64,000 nt of DNA from Clostridium sp. (GTDB lineage: Bacteria > Bacillota > Clostridia > Peptostreptococcales > Peptostreptococcaceae): contig JALFMW010000392.1 in NCBI GenBank assembly GCA_022782605.1, positions 62,001 through 126,000 on the forward strand, in the 5' to 3' direction. The notes beneath the pieces were generated by a model. The model made no database searches, was not told the DNA's origin, and saw only the letters and a list, made by a program, of their open reading frames with translations. Of this stretch, positions 24,872 through 33,785 are shown one piece after another (within the stretch, counting starts at the first letter, position 1; every line of letters starts with the position of its first letter). Both the position numbers and the translations under genes were made by a program.

Positions 24872-24885
24872 GGGAAGGAGAATAT

Positions 24886-27216
24886 ATGGATATAGAGAAA
24901 CTTAAAGCAATAGGGCAGATTGAAATGGAAGTTAGTGTTAAGGCTATAACTTATCCTAAGGACAAAAAATTAATACGACCTGGAGTATGGGCTAGACTTA
25001 TAGCTGAACCTAAGAGAGTTATTACAGAAAACGTGTTTAAAAGTGACTTACTTCAAGGTAATTACGAAACTATAATATTAACAGGTAAGATACCTAAGAT
25101 AGTCGATGATAGTATATATAAAGTTGTAGCTGAAGTAAATGATAGTCCTAAATATGGAGTAAGTTTTAATATAATTATAATGAAAAATCCAGATGAAAAA
25201 TTACAAGACGGGGAGAATGGAAGGACGTTTTTGAGGGCAATTCTAACAGAAACTCAATATAATAATATTACTCAATTACCCAATCCTATAGAAATATTAG
25301 AAAATGGTGATGTTGAAACATTAAGTAAATTAAAAGGATTTGGAAAAAAGACGGCTCAAAAAATCATAGGGAAATATGAAGCCAATAAAGGAGCTTCTAG
25401 CGATATATTAACATTTAGTAAATATGACTTAACCGAAGCTGAAATAAAAGCCATTATGGAGTATTATAATGATAATTCAACAATAGCCATTCAATCAATA
25501 AAAGATAATCCATATTGTTTAACAGATATAAAAGGATTTGGTTTTAAAAAAGTAGATGATATAGCTTTGAGAAATGGATTAGTCGGAGAACATGATAAAA
25601 GAAGAGTTAAAGCATATATTATTTTTTTGTTTGAAGATATGGCTAGTAACGAAGGAAGTACATGGACTTGGACAGATAATGTATTCGATTGTGTAATAAG
25701 TGATTTAGAAATAGAAGATGAGGAATTAATCGCTGAAGGTTTAAGAGAATTGGTTAACGAAGAAAAGCTATGGACTAATAAAGATCATAGTAAATTAGGT
25801 TTAAAAAAATATAGAGATATGGAAGAGAATATAGCCAAAGAGTTAATTAGATTAATGAAAGCTAAACCTAGAGTAAAGCCTTTAGATAATTGGAAAAGGT
25901 TAGTAAAGCAAACAGAACAAGAACAAGGATTTAATTTTACGAAGGAACAATATAATGGAATTATAAATAATTTAAATAATAATGTAGTAGTAACATTTGC
26001 CCGTGCAGGTGCTGGTAAAAGTTCAGCAGTTAATGGCACTTTAAATTGTTTTTCAGAAGATATAAAAATATTACAAGTAGCTCTTAGTGGAAAAGCTAGT
26101 GATAATTTAAAGAATATAACAGGGAAAGAATCTATGACTATTCATAGAGCTTTAAAATGGAATCCAGAAGGAGGAGGTTTTGCTTACAATAAAAAGAATC
26201 CATTAGATATAGATATACTTATATTAGAAGAGGTTGGTATGTGTTCTTTGTCTGTAATGCTTCCATTATTAGAAGCTACTCCAGATGGTTGTAGGGTTTA
26301 TATGTTAGGTGATGTGGCTCAAATACCTTGTATAAATGCAGGTGCTATATTAAGAGATATAATAAATAGTAAAGTTATTCCTATTAATCACTATACTAAG
26401 GTTATGAGACAAAGTGACGATTCCAGAATTAAACCTGTAAGTTATAGTATAGCTGACGGGAAACAAATATTTAAACAAGATGGAGAATACATTTTGGACG
26501 AAGGGGATCTAAAAGAAATAATAATAAATAATAAAGAAGATATCCCTAATATAGTTATGAATGAATATATTGATTATATAAATCAAGGAGTAAATAAAGA
26601 AGATATAGTTATATTGTGTCCTATTAAAAATAAAGGCGAGAATAGCTGTTATTGGTATAACAATGAAATTCAAAAAATATGGCACGATGAAACCGAAGAG
26701 AAATATATTATTGCAGGACAAGGGGAATTTAAATTTAAAATATTTGTTGGAGACAGAATTTTAAATAAGAGAAATAATTATAAAACAAAGAAATATGGAA
26801 TTAATTATAGTGAAATGACTGATAAAGAGATTGAATTAAATTGTACAGCTATATTTAATGGAATGACTGGAACAGTAATAGAATTATTAGATAAAGGAGT
26901 TGCTATAGAATTTGATTGTGGAGATAGGGTAGTCTTAGAAAAAGAGCAATTATTAAATACTACTTTAGGATACTCATTTAGTGTTCATGTCAGTCAAGGT
27001 CAAACAATTCCTTATACTATTTTTACTTTAGATTATGGTGCGTATTCTCTTTTAAATAGGAACATAATATATACTGGATTGACTAGAGCAAAATATAAAT
27101 GTTCTCTAATAGCTCAAAGAAGTGCTTTAAAATATGGAATAAGCCAAAGCGAAGTTAATAATAGAAATACATTTTTAGAAAATGATTTAAAATACTTGAC
27201 AAATAAATTAAAATAA
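24886..27216 (+). CDS. recD2: RecD2-like SF1 helicase
   Basis: A 776-residue SF1B helicase. The N-terminal part carries an OB-like region and two helix-hairpin-helix motifs (LKGFGKKTAQKIIG, DIKGFGFKKVDDIAL), as in RecD2. The motor has Walker A ARAGAGKSS near 373-381, motif II LILEEVGM (Glu-Glu in place of the usual Asp-Glu), MLGDVAQIP, VMRQ, the SH3-like insert and motif VI IYTGLTRAK. It should unwind 5' to 3' and help repair or fork restart. It has no dedicated early-type promoter and may be read from 24056 through the stem-loop. Confidence 0.85.
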   Translation: MDIEKLKAIGQIEMEVSVKAITYPKDKKLIRPGVWARLIAEPKRVITENVFKSDLLQGNYETIILTGKIPKIVDDSIYKVVAEVNDSPKYGVSFNIIIMKNPDEKLQDGENGRTFLRAILTETQYNNITQLPNPIEILENGDVETLSKLKGFGKKTAQKIIGKYEANKGASSDILTFSKYDLTEAEIKAIMEYYNDNSTIAIQSIKDNPYCLTDIKGFGFKKVDDIALRNGLVGEHDKRRVKAYIIFLFEDMASNEGSTWTWTDNVFDCVISDLEIEDEELIAEGLRELVNEEKLWTNKDHSKLGLKKYRDMEENIAKELIRLMKAKPRVKPLDNWKRLVKQTEQEQGFNFTKEQYNGIINNLNNNVVVTFARAGAGKSSAVNGTLNCFSEDIKILQVALSGKASDNLKNITGKESMTIHRALKWNPEGGGFAYNKKNPLDIDILILEEVGMCSLSVMLPLLEATPDGCRVYMLGDVAQIPCINAGAILRDIINSKVIPINHYTKVMRQSDDSRIKPVSYSIADGKQIFKQDGEYILDEGDLKEIIINNKEDIPNIVMNEYIDYINQGVNKEDIVILCPIKNKGENSCYWYNNEIQKIWHDETEEKYIIAGQGEFKFKIFVGDRILNKRNNYKTKKYGINYSEMTDKEIELNCTAIFNGMTGTVIELLDKGVAIEFDCGDRVVLEKEQLLNTTLGYSFSVHVSQGQTIPYTIFTLDYGAYSLLNRNIIYTGLTRAKYKCSLIAQRSALKYGISQSEVNNRNTFLENDLKYLTNKLK

Positions 27217-27224
27217 CTTATAAT
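27196..27224 (+). promoter_or_regulatory. early-type promoter
   Basis: TTGACA 27196-27201 inside the end of recD2, TATAAT 27219-27224, 17-base spacer; drives the RecJ-like gene. Confidence 0.85.
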
Positions 27225-27242
27225 GATTAATGGGGTGATAAT

Positions 27243-29093
27243 ATGAATTATCAAATAATAAATAAAGATATAAATTTGAATAAAATAATACAGCAGGATA
27301 AACTTGTAGAAACATTATTACGAAGTAGAGGAGTTAAAGGGGACATAAATAAATTTTTAAATTTAACAGAGGATTGTATATATCCTCCTTCTCTTTTTAA
27401 AAATATAGAAAAAGGTGCGAAGTGTTTAAAATGGCACTTAGATAATAAAAGTCATATTCATATATTATTCGATTTAGATCAAGATGGATTGACTTCTGGG
27501 TCTATAATATATCAATATCTAAAAGATTTAAAAGTAGATAATATTACTTTTAGTTGTAATGAAGGTAAAAAACATGGTTTAATTAGAAAGTATATTGATG
27601 AATATTTAGAAGATGAAATGTTAATTATTATTCCAGATTCAAGTTCAAACGATTTAAAATCAGCAACCAGTATACTACAAGATTATGATTTAGATATTTT
27701 AATATTAGACCATCATACAATAGAAAAAGAGAATAGAGTAGATAAGAATGATGATAGAGTTATATTAATAAATAATCAAGATGGAGAATATCCAAACAAT
27801 ACATTAAGTGGAGCAGGAGTAACTTATAAATTTATTAAATATATGGATGAAAAACTAAAGATAAATTATGCTGATAAATATATCGACTTAATGGCTCTAG
27901 GATGTATAGGCGACGCTGTATCTTTATGTGAGAACTATGAAACTAGATATTTATGTTTAAAAGGCATAGCGAATATTAATAATGATTTTATTAAAGAAAT
28001 TATAATTAAAAACGAAAGTAAAGCAGAAACATGGGAAGAAGTAGATAAAAGTAAAATAAATATATCTTATTGCGGGTGGAATATATCTCCTAAGATTAAT
28101 GGATTTATTAGATGTGCTACTAGAGAAGAAATGAGAGATTTATTTATTGCTATTAACGGAGAAGGTGAAAAACAAATATATCAGCCTAGAAGAAAATCTA
28201 AAGAAGACCCCAAACCAGACCCAGTAGAGATATCTTTTCAAAAATATATGGCTAACAAATGTTTTAGTATGAAGTCTAAACAAGATAAAATGGTAAAACA
28301 ATGTTATGAAGAACTAAATAAGAAAATAAAATCAGAGGGACTATTAAAAGAGGAAGATAAAATACTTATAGTAGATGGAACAGAAGCCTTAAAGAATAGT
28401 TCTTCAACTTTTTCTGGATTAATAGCGAATAAATTTAGTAAAGTAAATAGACCTGTTTTAATTTTAAATGAAAAGGACAAAGACACTTTTGGTGGCAGTG
28501 GTAGAATGGGAGACTTACCTATTCACAGTTTTGCAGAAGAGATTATATCTAGTGGATTAGGAGAAGCTCATGGACATGATAATGCTTTCGGTGTAATATT
28601 ACCTAAAGATAATGTTATTCCACTAAAAGAATATTTTAATAAAAAGTTTAGAGATATAGAAATGATACCAATAGATTGGGTAGATTTTGAAATAGAAGCG
28701 AATAGATTAAAAAATAAAAATATTAAAGAAGTAGGGTTATTATCTGATTTATGGGGGAATGGATTAAATAAACCTTTATTTATGATTAAGAATTTAGAAA
28801 TTCCTATAGAGAATATATTATTAATAGGTGATAAGAGAAATACTATTAAAATAGAATATAAAAGACCAAATGAAGACATTAATTTTATGATTTTTAAAAC
28901 CAGTATAGATACTTATAATGAACTGACCATGAGAACCACTAGAGGAATTGGGAAAGGGAAGGTAAAAAAAGTAAATATAAACGCTATATGTAGTTTTGAA
29001 ATAAATAAATTTAATGATAATATATATCCCCAAGTGGTTATTCAAAAATATGAGGTTAAAGAAGCGAATGCAAAAAAGAGAAGTTTTTTCTAA
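27243..29093 (+). CDS. recJ: RecJ-like DHH-family single-strand exonuclease
   Basis: A 616-residue DHH phosphoesterase. FDLDQDGLTSG near residue 76, IIPDSSSN and LDHHTIE near 155 are the metal-binding motifs. ALGCIGDAVSL follows, then a DHHA1 domain (GGSGRMGDLP and GLGEAHGHDNAFG). It should degrade single strands 5' to 3' and pairs naturally with the RecD2-like helicase upstream. The protein ends NAKKRSFF, which resembles the C-terminal ends of the SSB-like and recombinase-fold proteins. Confidence 0.85.
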   Translation: MNYQIINKDINLNKIIQQDKLVETLLRSRGVKGDINKFLNLTEDCIYPPSLFKNIEKGAKCLKWHLDNKSHIHILFDLDQDGLTSGSIIYQYLKDLKVDNITFSCNEGKKHGLIRKYIDEYLEDEMLIIIPDSSSNDLKSATSILQDYDLDILILDHHTIEKENRVDKNDDRVILINNQDGEYPNNTLSGAGVTYKFIKYMDEKLKINYADKYIDLMALGCIGDAVSLCENYETRYLCLKGIANINNDFIKEIIIKNESKAETWEEVDKSKINISYCGWNISPKINGFIRCATREEMRDLFIAINGEGEKQIYQPRRKSKEDPKPDPVEISFQKYMANKCFSMKSKQDKMVKQCYEELNKKIKSEGLLKEEDKILIVDGTEALKNSSSTFSGLIANKFSKVNRPVLILNEKDKDTFGGSGRMGDLPIHSFAEEIISSGLGEAHGHDNAFGVILPKDNVIPLKEYFNKKFRDIEMIPIDWVDFEIEANRLKNKNIKEVGLLSDLWGNGLNKPLFMIKNLEIPIENILLIGDKRNTIKIEYKRPNEDINFMIFKTSIDTYNELTMRTTRGIGKGKVKKVNINAICSFEINKFNDNIYPQVVIQKYEVKEANAKKRSFF

Positions 29094-29102
29094 ACTTCTC
29101 TT
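29076..29102 (+). terminator. hairpin overlapping the end of the RecJ-like gene
   Basis: AAGAGAAGTTT (29076-29086) pairs with AAACTTCTCTT (29092-29102) around a five-base loop. The 3' arm overlaps the -35 box of the next promoter. A terminator or insulator role is likely. Confidence 0.55.
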
Positions 29103-29129
29103 GACAAATGTTTATAAATAGATTATAAT
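29101..29129 (+). promoter_or_regulatory. early-type promoter
   Basis: TTGACA 29101-29106, TATAAT 29124-29129, 17-base spacer; drives the gene at 29152 and probably the reductase genes. Confidence 0.85.
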
Positions 29130-29151
29130 AAAATTATAAGGAGTGAGCGAT

Positions 29152-29556
29152 ATGGGTAGATTAGAAGAATTAAGAAAACAATCAAAAGAATTAAATGAAC
29201 AAGATATAGAAATAAGAAATAAATTGTATGTAATTGAAGAAGAGTTAATAAAAGAAGAGTATAATGAAGTAATGAAGTTAGTAGGTAAATGTTATGATTT
29301 GGGACAAGGAGAATACTGTAAAATAGTATCTCCAGAAGAGATTATCCCTAGAATGAGAGGAAATAGTGACTTTAATCCTTATAGAGTACAAGTGCTTAGA
29401 TTTTGTATAAACGTGGTAGATGAAACTGATTATATAGAGCTAGACAATCCAATGATTAGAGACTTAAAGAAATGTAAGGAGATAACTAAAGAAGAGTTTA
29501 ATGAGAAATATTTAGAGTACATTGAAAAGTTTAATAAGATATTAATGGATTTATAA
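29152..29556 (+). CDS. hypothetical coiled-coil protein
   Basis: I use the ATG at 29152, eight bases after AAGGAG; an in-frame GTG at 29143 would overlap that site. The 134-residue product starts with a coiled coil (RLEELRKQSKELNEQ) and ends with a small acidic domain. No family recognised. It is the first gene of the nucleotide block. Confidence 0.5.
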   Translation: MGRLEELRKQSKELNEQDIEIRNKLYVIEEELIKEEYNEVMKLVGKCYDLGQGEYCKIVSPEEIIPRMRGNSDFNPYRVQVLRFCINVVDETDYIELDNPMIRDLKKCKEITKEEFNEKYLEYIEKFNKILMDL

Positions 29557-29565
29557 TTTATAATG

Positions 29566-29601
29566 ACAGAGATAATAAAATAATAAAGTGAGTGAGAGTA
29601 G
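29566..29601 (+). promoter_or_regulatory. leader motif ACAGAGA / GAGTGAGAGTAG (element 5)
   Basis: ACAGAGA at 29566-29572 and GAGTGAGAGTAG at 29590-29601, 17 bases apart, in the leader of the glutaredoxin gene. This copy lies 17 kb from the other four. Confidence 0.5.
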
Positions 29602-29622
29602 CTAGTGAAAGGAAATGATATA

Positions 29623-29841
29623 ATGATACAAGTAATTGGAAAAGAAAATTGTGGAGCATGTATGATGGCTAAAAGAGTATTAACTGCTAAGGGGGTGGAA
29701 TTTGAATATAGTTTATTAGAAGATAAAGAACAAGAAGAACAAGAACAAATAATAAAGATGGCAGAAGAACAAGGTAAAATGAGTATGCCTTTTATTATAA
29801 AAGATGGAGAATTAGTAAGTTTACAGGAGGTATTAAGATAA
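29623..29841 (+). CDS. glutaredoxin/NrdH-like redoxin
   Basis: A 72-residue thioredoxin-fold protein with the active site CGAC near residue 9 and the cis-Pro loop MSMPFII. The start is ATG 29623, nine bases after AAAGGA; GTG 29605 is the less likely alternative. The gene ends one base before nrdD begins, so it is likely to act with the anaerobic ribonucleotide reductase or as a general phage thiol reductant. Confidence 0.8.
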   Translation: MIQVIGKENCGACMMAKRVLTAKGVEFEYSLLEDKEQEEQEQIIKMAEEQGKMSMPFIIKDGELVSLQEVLR

Positions 29842-29842
29842 T

Positions 29843-31774
29843 ATGTATTTAAATATTAGTTATGAGCAAGAATTTAATGATTTAATGTTATATTTAAAAG
29901 AGAAATATCCAAAAGAACTTTTTGACTTAGACGGAATAGGAAAACAGTTAGATTTATCAAAATTTTCTAAAGATTTTTTTGGAAAATCAATTAAAACTAC
30001 AACAGATATATCAGTAGACCAAAATAGTAATGTTGATGACATATCTGTAATAAGTTATACAAATGAATTAAAAAAACCTTTTGAAAGAATAAATAGTTAC
30101 TATATGATGTGGAAGGAATGTAAAAGATTATATGGTCTTAAGGTAGCAAACGAATCAGTGGAAAAGAATTTAACAGGAGATATCTATATAAATGATTTTC
30201 ATGGTGTTGGAGGAGGATTGCCATATTGTTATAACTATACAACTTATGATATAATGACAAATGGTCTAAATATGGTTAATAAAATTAAGTGCCAACCCCC
30301 AAAATATTTATCAGCATTTAAATCTCAACTAGAGCAATTTATAGTATTAGCAAGTAATTCAACTTTAGGTGCATGTGGACTTGCAGATTTATTGGTGGTC
30401 ATGAGTTATTATGTAAAAAATATATTAAGAGATAAAAAAGATTCGCATTATCATTTTGCTACCGAAGAAGATTGTTGGGAATATGTAGATGATAAAATAA
30501 CTTCTTTTATATACACTATAAATCAACCTATGAGAGGAAATCAATCTCCTTTTACAAATGTGTCCATATATGATGATAATTTCTTAGATAAATTATGTGG
30601 CGATTATATATTTCCAGATGGAAGTTCTCCAGATAAGGAATTAATTAAAAAAATACAAAATTTATATTTAAATATTATGAATAGAGAAATGGAGAGGACT
30701 CCAATAACCTTCCCAGTAACTACTGCTTGTTTTAGTATAAATGATGAACATGAAATACAAGATGAAGAGTTTGTAGATTTTATTTCAGAAAAGAATTTAA
30801 AATTTGCCTTCATTAATATATATATAGGTAAATCTAGTACATTGAGTTCTTGTTGTAGATTAAGAAGTGAACAAAATAATGAATACTTCAATAGTTTTGG
30901 TTCAGGTTCTTCTAAAATAGGAAGTTTAGGAGTATGTACTATAAATCTACCTAGATTAGCAATAAGACATAAAAATAATATAACAGAATTTAAAAAAGAA
31001 TTGGAAGGATTAGTAGAGTTATGTGCTAGAATAAACAATGCTAAAAGAAAGATTGTTCAAAGAAGAATTGATAATGGTAATCATCCACTATATTCTTTAG
31101 GTTTTATAGATATTAATACTCAATACAATACTTGTGGAATTAATGGTTTTAATGAAGCTATATCATATTTAGGAGAAGATATATTAGAAGAAGAAGGGGT
31201 TAAACTAGGTATAGAAATTATTGAGTGTATTAATTCTGTAAATGATAAAATGCAAAAAAGATTTAAAACTCCTCACAACTGTGAACAAATTCCTGCTGAA
31301 AATGTTAGTATAAAATTAGCACAAAAAGACCGTTTATTAGGTTATCAAGATGAATATGAACTATATTCTAATCAATTTATTCCACTAATAGTAAATGCAG
31401 ATTTATTAGATAGAATTAAACTACAAGGTATATTTGATAAATACTTTAGTGGTGGAAGTATAATGCACATATCTTGTGATGAAAAATTAGAAGAAATAGA
31501 GGATATGAAAGCATTAATTAAACTATGTGCAAAACAGGGCGTTATATACTTTGCAATTAATTATTTACTAAGAAGATGTAAGCATGGTCATATGACAGTT
31601 GGGTCTGATAAAATATGTCCTATTTGTGGGGAAACAATAACTGATTTTTATACTAGAGTGGTAGGTTTCTTAACAAATATTAAGAATTGGCATAAAGTAA
31701 GAAGAGAAAAAGACGCTCCAAATAGACAAATGTATAAAAAGAGAGACATTGGAAATCCAGAAGGGAATGATTAA
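29843..31774 (+). CDS. nrdD: anaerobic ribonucleoside-triphosphate reductase
   Basis: A 643-residue class III ribonucleotide reductase. GVGGGLPYCYNY, SSCCRLRSE and SLGVCTINLPRL are active-site regions. The C-terminus has the zinc site (CKHGH, CPICG) and the glycyl-radical segment RVVGFL near residue 605. There is no N-terminal ATP-cone, so dATP feedback may be missing; the usual family length with a cone is greater. It makes dNTPs without oxygen and needs NrdG, encoded next with an 8-base overlap. This gene ties the phage to an anaerobic host. Confidence 0.9.
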   Translation: MYLNISYEQEFNDLMLYLKEKYPKELFDLDGIGKQLDLSKFSKDFFGKSIKTTTDISVDQNSNVDDISVISYTNELKKPFERINSYYMMWKECKRLYGLKVANESVEKNLTGDIYINDFHGVGGGLPYCYNYTTYDIMTNGLNMVNKIKCQPPKYLSAFKSQLEQFIVLASNSTLGACGLADLLVVMSYYVKNILRDKKDSHYHFATEEDCWEYVDDKITSFIYTINQPMRGNQSPFTNVSIYDDNFLDKLCGDYIFPDGSSPDKELIKKIQNLYLNIMNREMERTPITFPVTTACFSINDEHEIQDEEFVDFISEKNLKFAFINIYIGKSSTLSSCCRLRSEQNNEYFNSFGSGSSKIGSLGVCTINLPRLAIRHKNNITEFKKELEGLVELCARINNAKRKIVQRRIDNGNHPLYSLGFIDINTQYNTCGINGFNEAISYLGEDILEEEGVKLGIEIIECINSVNDKMQKRFKTPHNCEQIPAENVSIKLAQKDRLLGYQDEYELYSNQFIPLIVNADLLDRIKLQGIFDKYFSGGSIMHISCDEKLEEIEDMKALIKLCAKQGVIYFAINYLLRRCKHGHMTVGSDKICPICGETITDFYTRVVGFLTNIKNWHKVRREKDAPNRQMYKKRDIGNPEGND

Positions 31775-32243
31775 TATTAATATATTAGCCACACAATATA
31801 CTTTAAGTAGAAAATCTTTAGAAATATATGTGGCAGGTTGTAAAGGTAATGTCCAATTTGGGCATTGCCCTAATTGCCACAATCCTGAAAGTTGGAATTT
31901 TAACCAAGGAAAATATTATAAAGAAGAGGCAAACAAGATATTAAATAAAATACAAGACTTTAATGAGATGATTGATAGAATAGATATATTTGGGGGAGAA
32001 CCTAATGATCAAAACCATAACGAATTAGAAGATTTTTTAAAAATTTTAAAAAATACAGGTAAGGAGTTATGGTTATGGACTAGCTGGGAATTGAAAGATT
32101 GTCCTCAATTTGAAAAAGAGCTATGTGATTATATTAAAACTGGTTTTTATAATGAAAGATTGAGTTGTGATAATAATATTCAATATAAAATTAAATTAGC
32201 AACAAGTAATCAAAAAATAAATAAAAAGGGGATAGATTATTAA
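31767..32243 (+). CDS. nrdG: NrdG-type radical SAM activase
   Basis: A 158-residue radical SAM protein that would install the glycyl radical on NrdD. The iron-sulfur motif is GCKGNVQFGHCPNCHNPESW: the usual Cys-x3/5-Cys-x2-Cys is lengthened to Cys-x8-Cys-x2-Cys. FGGEPND is the SAM-binding GGE motif. I prefer ATG 31767, after AGAAGGGA; a TTG at 31749 has no ribosome site. It overlaps nrdD by 8 bases and the next gene by one. Confidence 0.85.
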   Translation: MININILATQYTLSRKSLEIYVAGCKGNVQFGHCPNCHNPESWNFNQGKYYKEEANKILNKIQDFNEMIDRIDIFGGEPNDQNHNELEDFLKILKNTGKELWLWTSWELKDCPQFEKELCDYIKTGFYNERLSCDNNIQYKIKLATSNQKINKKGIDY

Positions 32244-33361
32244 TGGGAAGAGCTTTAGATAGAACTGGAGAAAAGAAGATTATGAATTGTGGTTTGGAAG
32301 CAGAAATAATTTGCTATCGAAGTGCTGATGATATAGATGTAAAGTTTGAAGATGGGTATATAGCTTATAATAAAAGCTATTCCCATTTTAAAAATGGTAA
32401 AATAAAATCAAGATTAAATGAAAGTAATAGATTGGGCGAAGAGAGAGTAATGAATTGTGGTTTAAAGGCTAAAATTATTAGATATAAAAATAGCCAAGAT
32501 ATAGATGTAGAATTTGAAGACGGATATATAAGGGAACATCAATGTTACTGTCATTTTAAAAATGGAAAATTAGAATCCAAAAAAGAATATGAAAGTAGAG
32601 TTGGAAGAAGTTTGGTTATGAAATCTGGAGAGAAGGCTACAATTATAAGATATGGGAATGCTAAAGATATAGATGTAGAGTTTGATAATGGATCTATAGT
32701 TTATCATACTTGTTACGACTCTTTTAAGTTTGGGACATTAATTTCACCTAATACAAAAACAGTATTGGGAATTGGATATTTAGGAGATAGTAAAAGTATA
32801 GATGAAAAAGGTGTAACTAAAAAAGCTTATATTTCATGGATGAACATGTTAAAAAGGTGCTATTATGATTTTTGCTTGGAGAAACATCCAACCTACAAAG
32901 AGGCAGGAGTTTGCGATGAATGGAAATGTTTTGCTAATTTTGAAAAATGGTTTAATGAGAATTATTATGAAATAGAAGGACAAAGGATGAATTTAGATAA
33001 AGATATACTAATAAAAGGTAATAAAATATATTCTCCAAACACCTGTGTCTATACACCTCAAAAAATAAACACCTTATTTGTTAAGTCCGATGCTTTTAGA
33101 GGGGATTTACCAATAGGAGTTACTAGAAATGGTAAAAATGGATACAGTGCTACTTGTTTTACACATTCAAAAATGAATGATAAAATAGAAAGTAGAGTAG
33201 GAGAACATTTAGGAACATTTAAAACTCCAAAAGAAGCATTTTATGCTTATAAACAATTTAAAGAGAACTATATAAAAGAAGTCGCAGATGAATATAAACC
33301 ATATATTCCTCAAAAACTTTATGAAGCCATGTATAAATATGAAGTAGAAATTACAGATTAA
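32243..33361 (+). CDS. HNH/AP2-type endonuclease with three SH3-like repeats
   Basis: A 372-residue protein. Residues 5-165 hold three copies of one roughly 50-residue repeat (MNCGLEAEIICYRSADDIDV, MNCGLKAKIIRYKNSQDIDV, MKSGEKATIIRYGNAKDIDV, each ending in a F-x-x-G-x-(L/I) turn). The next part (YISWMNMLKRCYY, CDEWKCFANFEKWF, MNLDKDIL, YSPNTCVYTPQKIN) matches a family of phage HNH-like endonucleases. The C-terminus looks like an AP2 domain (GVTRNGKNGYSATCF, LGTFKTPKEAFYAYK). It overlaps nrdG by one base, so it is probably a free-standing homing endonuclease next to the reductase genes. Confidence 0.7.
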   Translation: MGRALDRTGEKKIMNCGLEAEIICYRSADDIDVKFEDGYIAYNKSYSHFKNGKIKSRLNESNRLGEERVMNCGLKAKIIRYKNSQDIDVEFEDGYIREHQCYCHFKNGKLESKKEYESRVGRSLVMKSGEKATIIRYGNAKDIDVEFDNGSIVYHTCYDSFKFGTLISPNTKTVLGIGYLGDSKSIDEKGVTKKAYISWMNMLKRCYYDFCLEKHPTYKEAGVCDEWKCFANFEKWFNENYYEIEGQRMNLDKDILIKGNKIYSPNTCVYTPQKINTLFVKSDAFRGDLPIGVTRNGKNGYSATCFTHSKMNDKIESRVGEHLGTFKTPKEAFYAYKQFKENYIKEVADEYKPYIPQKLYEAMYKYEVEITD

Positions 33362-33364
33362 CCC

Positions 33365-33393
33365 TTGACAAATAAATTAAAATCCATTATAAT
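33365..33393 (+). promoter_or_regulatory. early-type promoter
   Basis: TTGACA 33365-33370, TATAAT 33388-33393, 17-base spacer; drives the membrane gene at 33441. Confidence 0.85.
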
Positions 33394-33440
33394 AAATAAT
33401 GTAGACAGAAGATATAAATAAATAAAAGGGGAGGATAACT

Positions 33441-33674
33441 TTGAACAATATTAATTGGCAGAATGTATTCTTTTTATTAATAATTATATACTCATTTTTA
33501 TTAGGATTCCACAGTTTCGTTTATTCAAATAAAGAATTAAAAATTAAAGTAGAGTGGGAAGATGTTTTAGTATTGTTATTACTTTTAGTAGAATTCCCTA
33601 AAGGAGCTATATTATGTTTCATATTAATTCCATTATTTATAGGAACGTGGTTCTCACGTTTTATACAAAATTAG
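33441..33674 (+). CDS. membrane protein with two to three membrane segments
   Basis: A 77-residue protein starting at TTG after GGGGAGG. Hydrophobic segments are VFFLLIIIYSFLLGFHSFVY near the start and VLVLLLLLVEF plus ILCFILIPLFIGTWF toward the end. Length and layout would suit a small holin or an accessory membrane protein, but it sits among early genes with an early-type promoter, so lysis is not the obvious role. Confidence 0.55.
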   Translation: MNNINWQNVFFLLIIIYSFLLGFHSFVYSNKELKIKVEWEDVLVLLLLLVEFPKGAILCFILIPLFIGTWFSRFIQN

Positions 33675-33677
33675 AAA

Positions 33678-33710
33678 GTAGCCATTTGGCTACAATACAT
33701 ATTACAAAAG
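33678..33710 (+). promoter_or_regulatory. gene-end hairpin with TACATATTACAAAAG (element 6)
   Basis: GTAGCC-ATTT-GGCTAC four bases after the stop, then AATACATATTACAAAAG. Confidence 0.65.
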
Positions 33711-33722
33711 TTAAAAAATATA

Positions 33723-33751
33723 TTGACAAATGATTATAAAGAGTATATAAT
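33723..33751 (+). promoter_or_regulatory. early-type promoter
   Basis: TTGACA 33723-33728, TATAAT 33746-33751, 17-base spacer. Confidence 0.85.
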
Positions 33752-33785
33752 AAAATCATAAAATAAAAAAAGGAGATTGATATTT

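Noticed and set aside
33399-33412. A sixth copy of the ACAGAGA leader motif (ACAGAAGA)
   Set aside because: The first box is imperfect and no GAGTGAGA box follows.
33441-33674. Holin call for the 77-residue membrane protein
   Set aside because: The size fits, but it sits among early genes with an early promoter and has no lysin neighbour.
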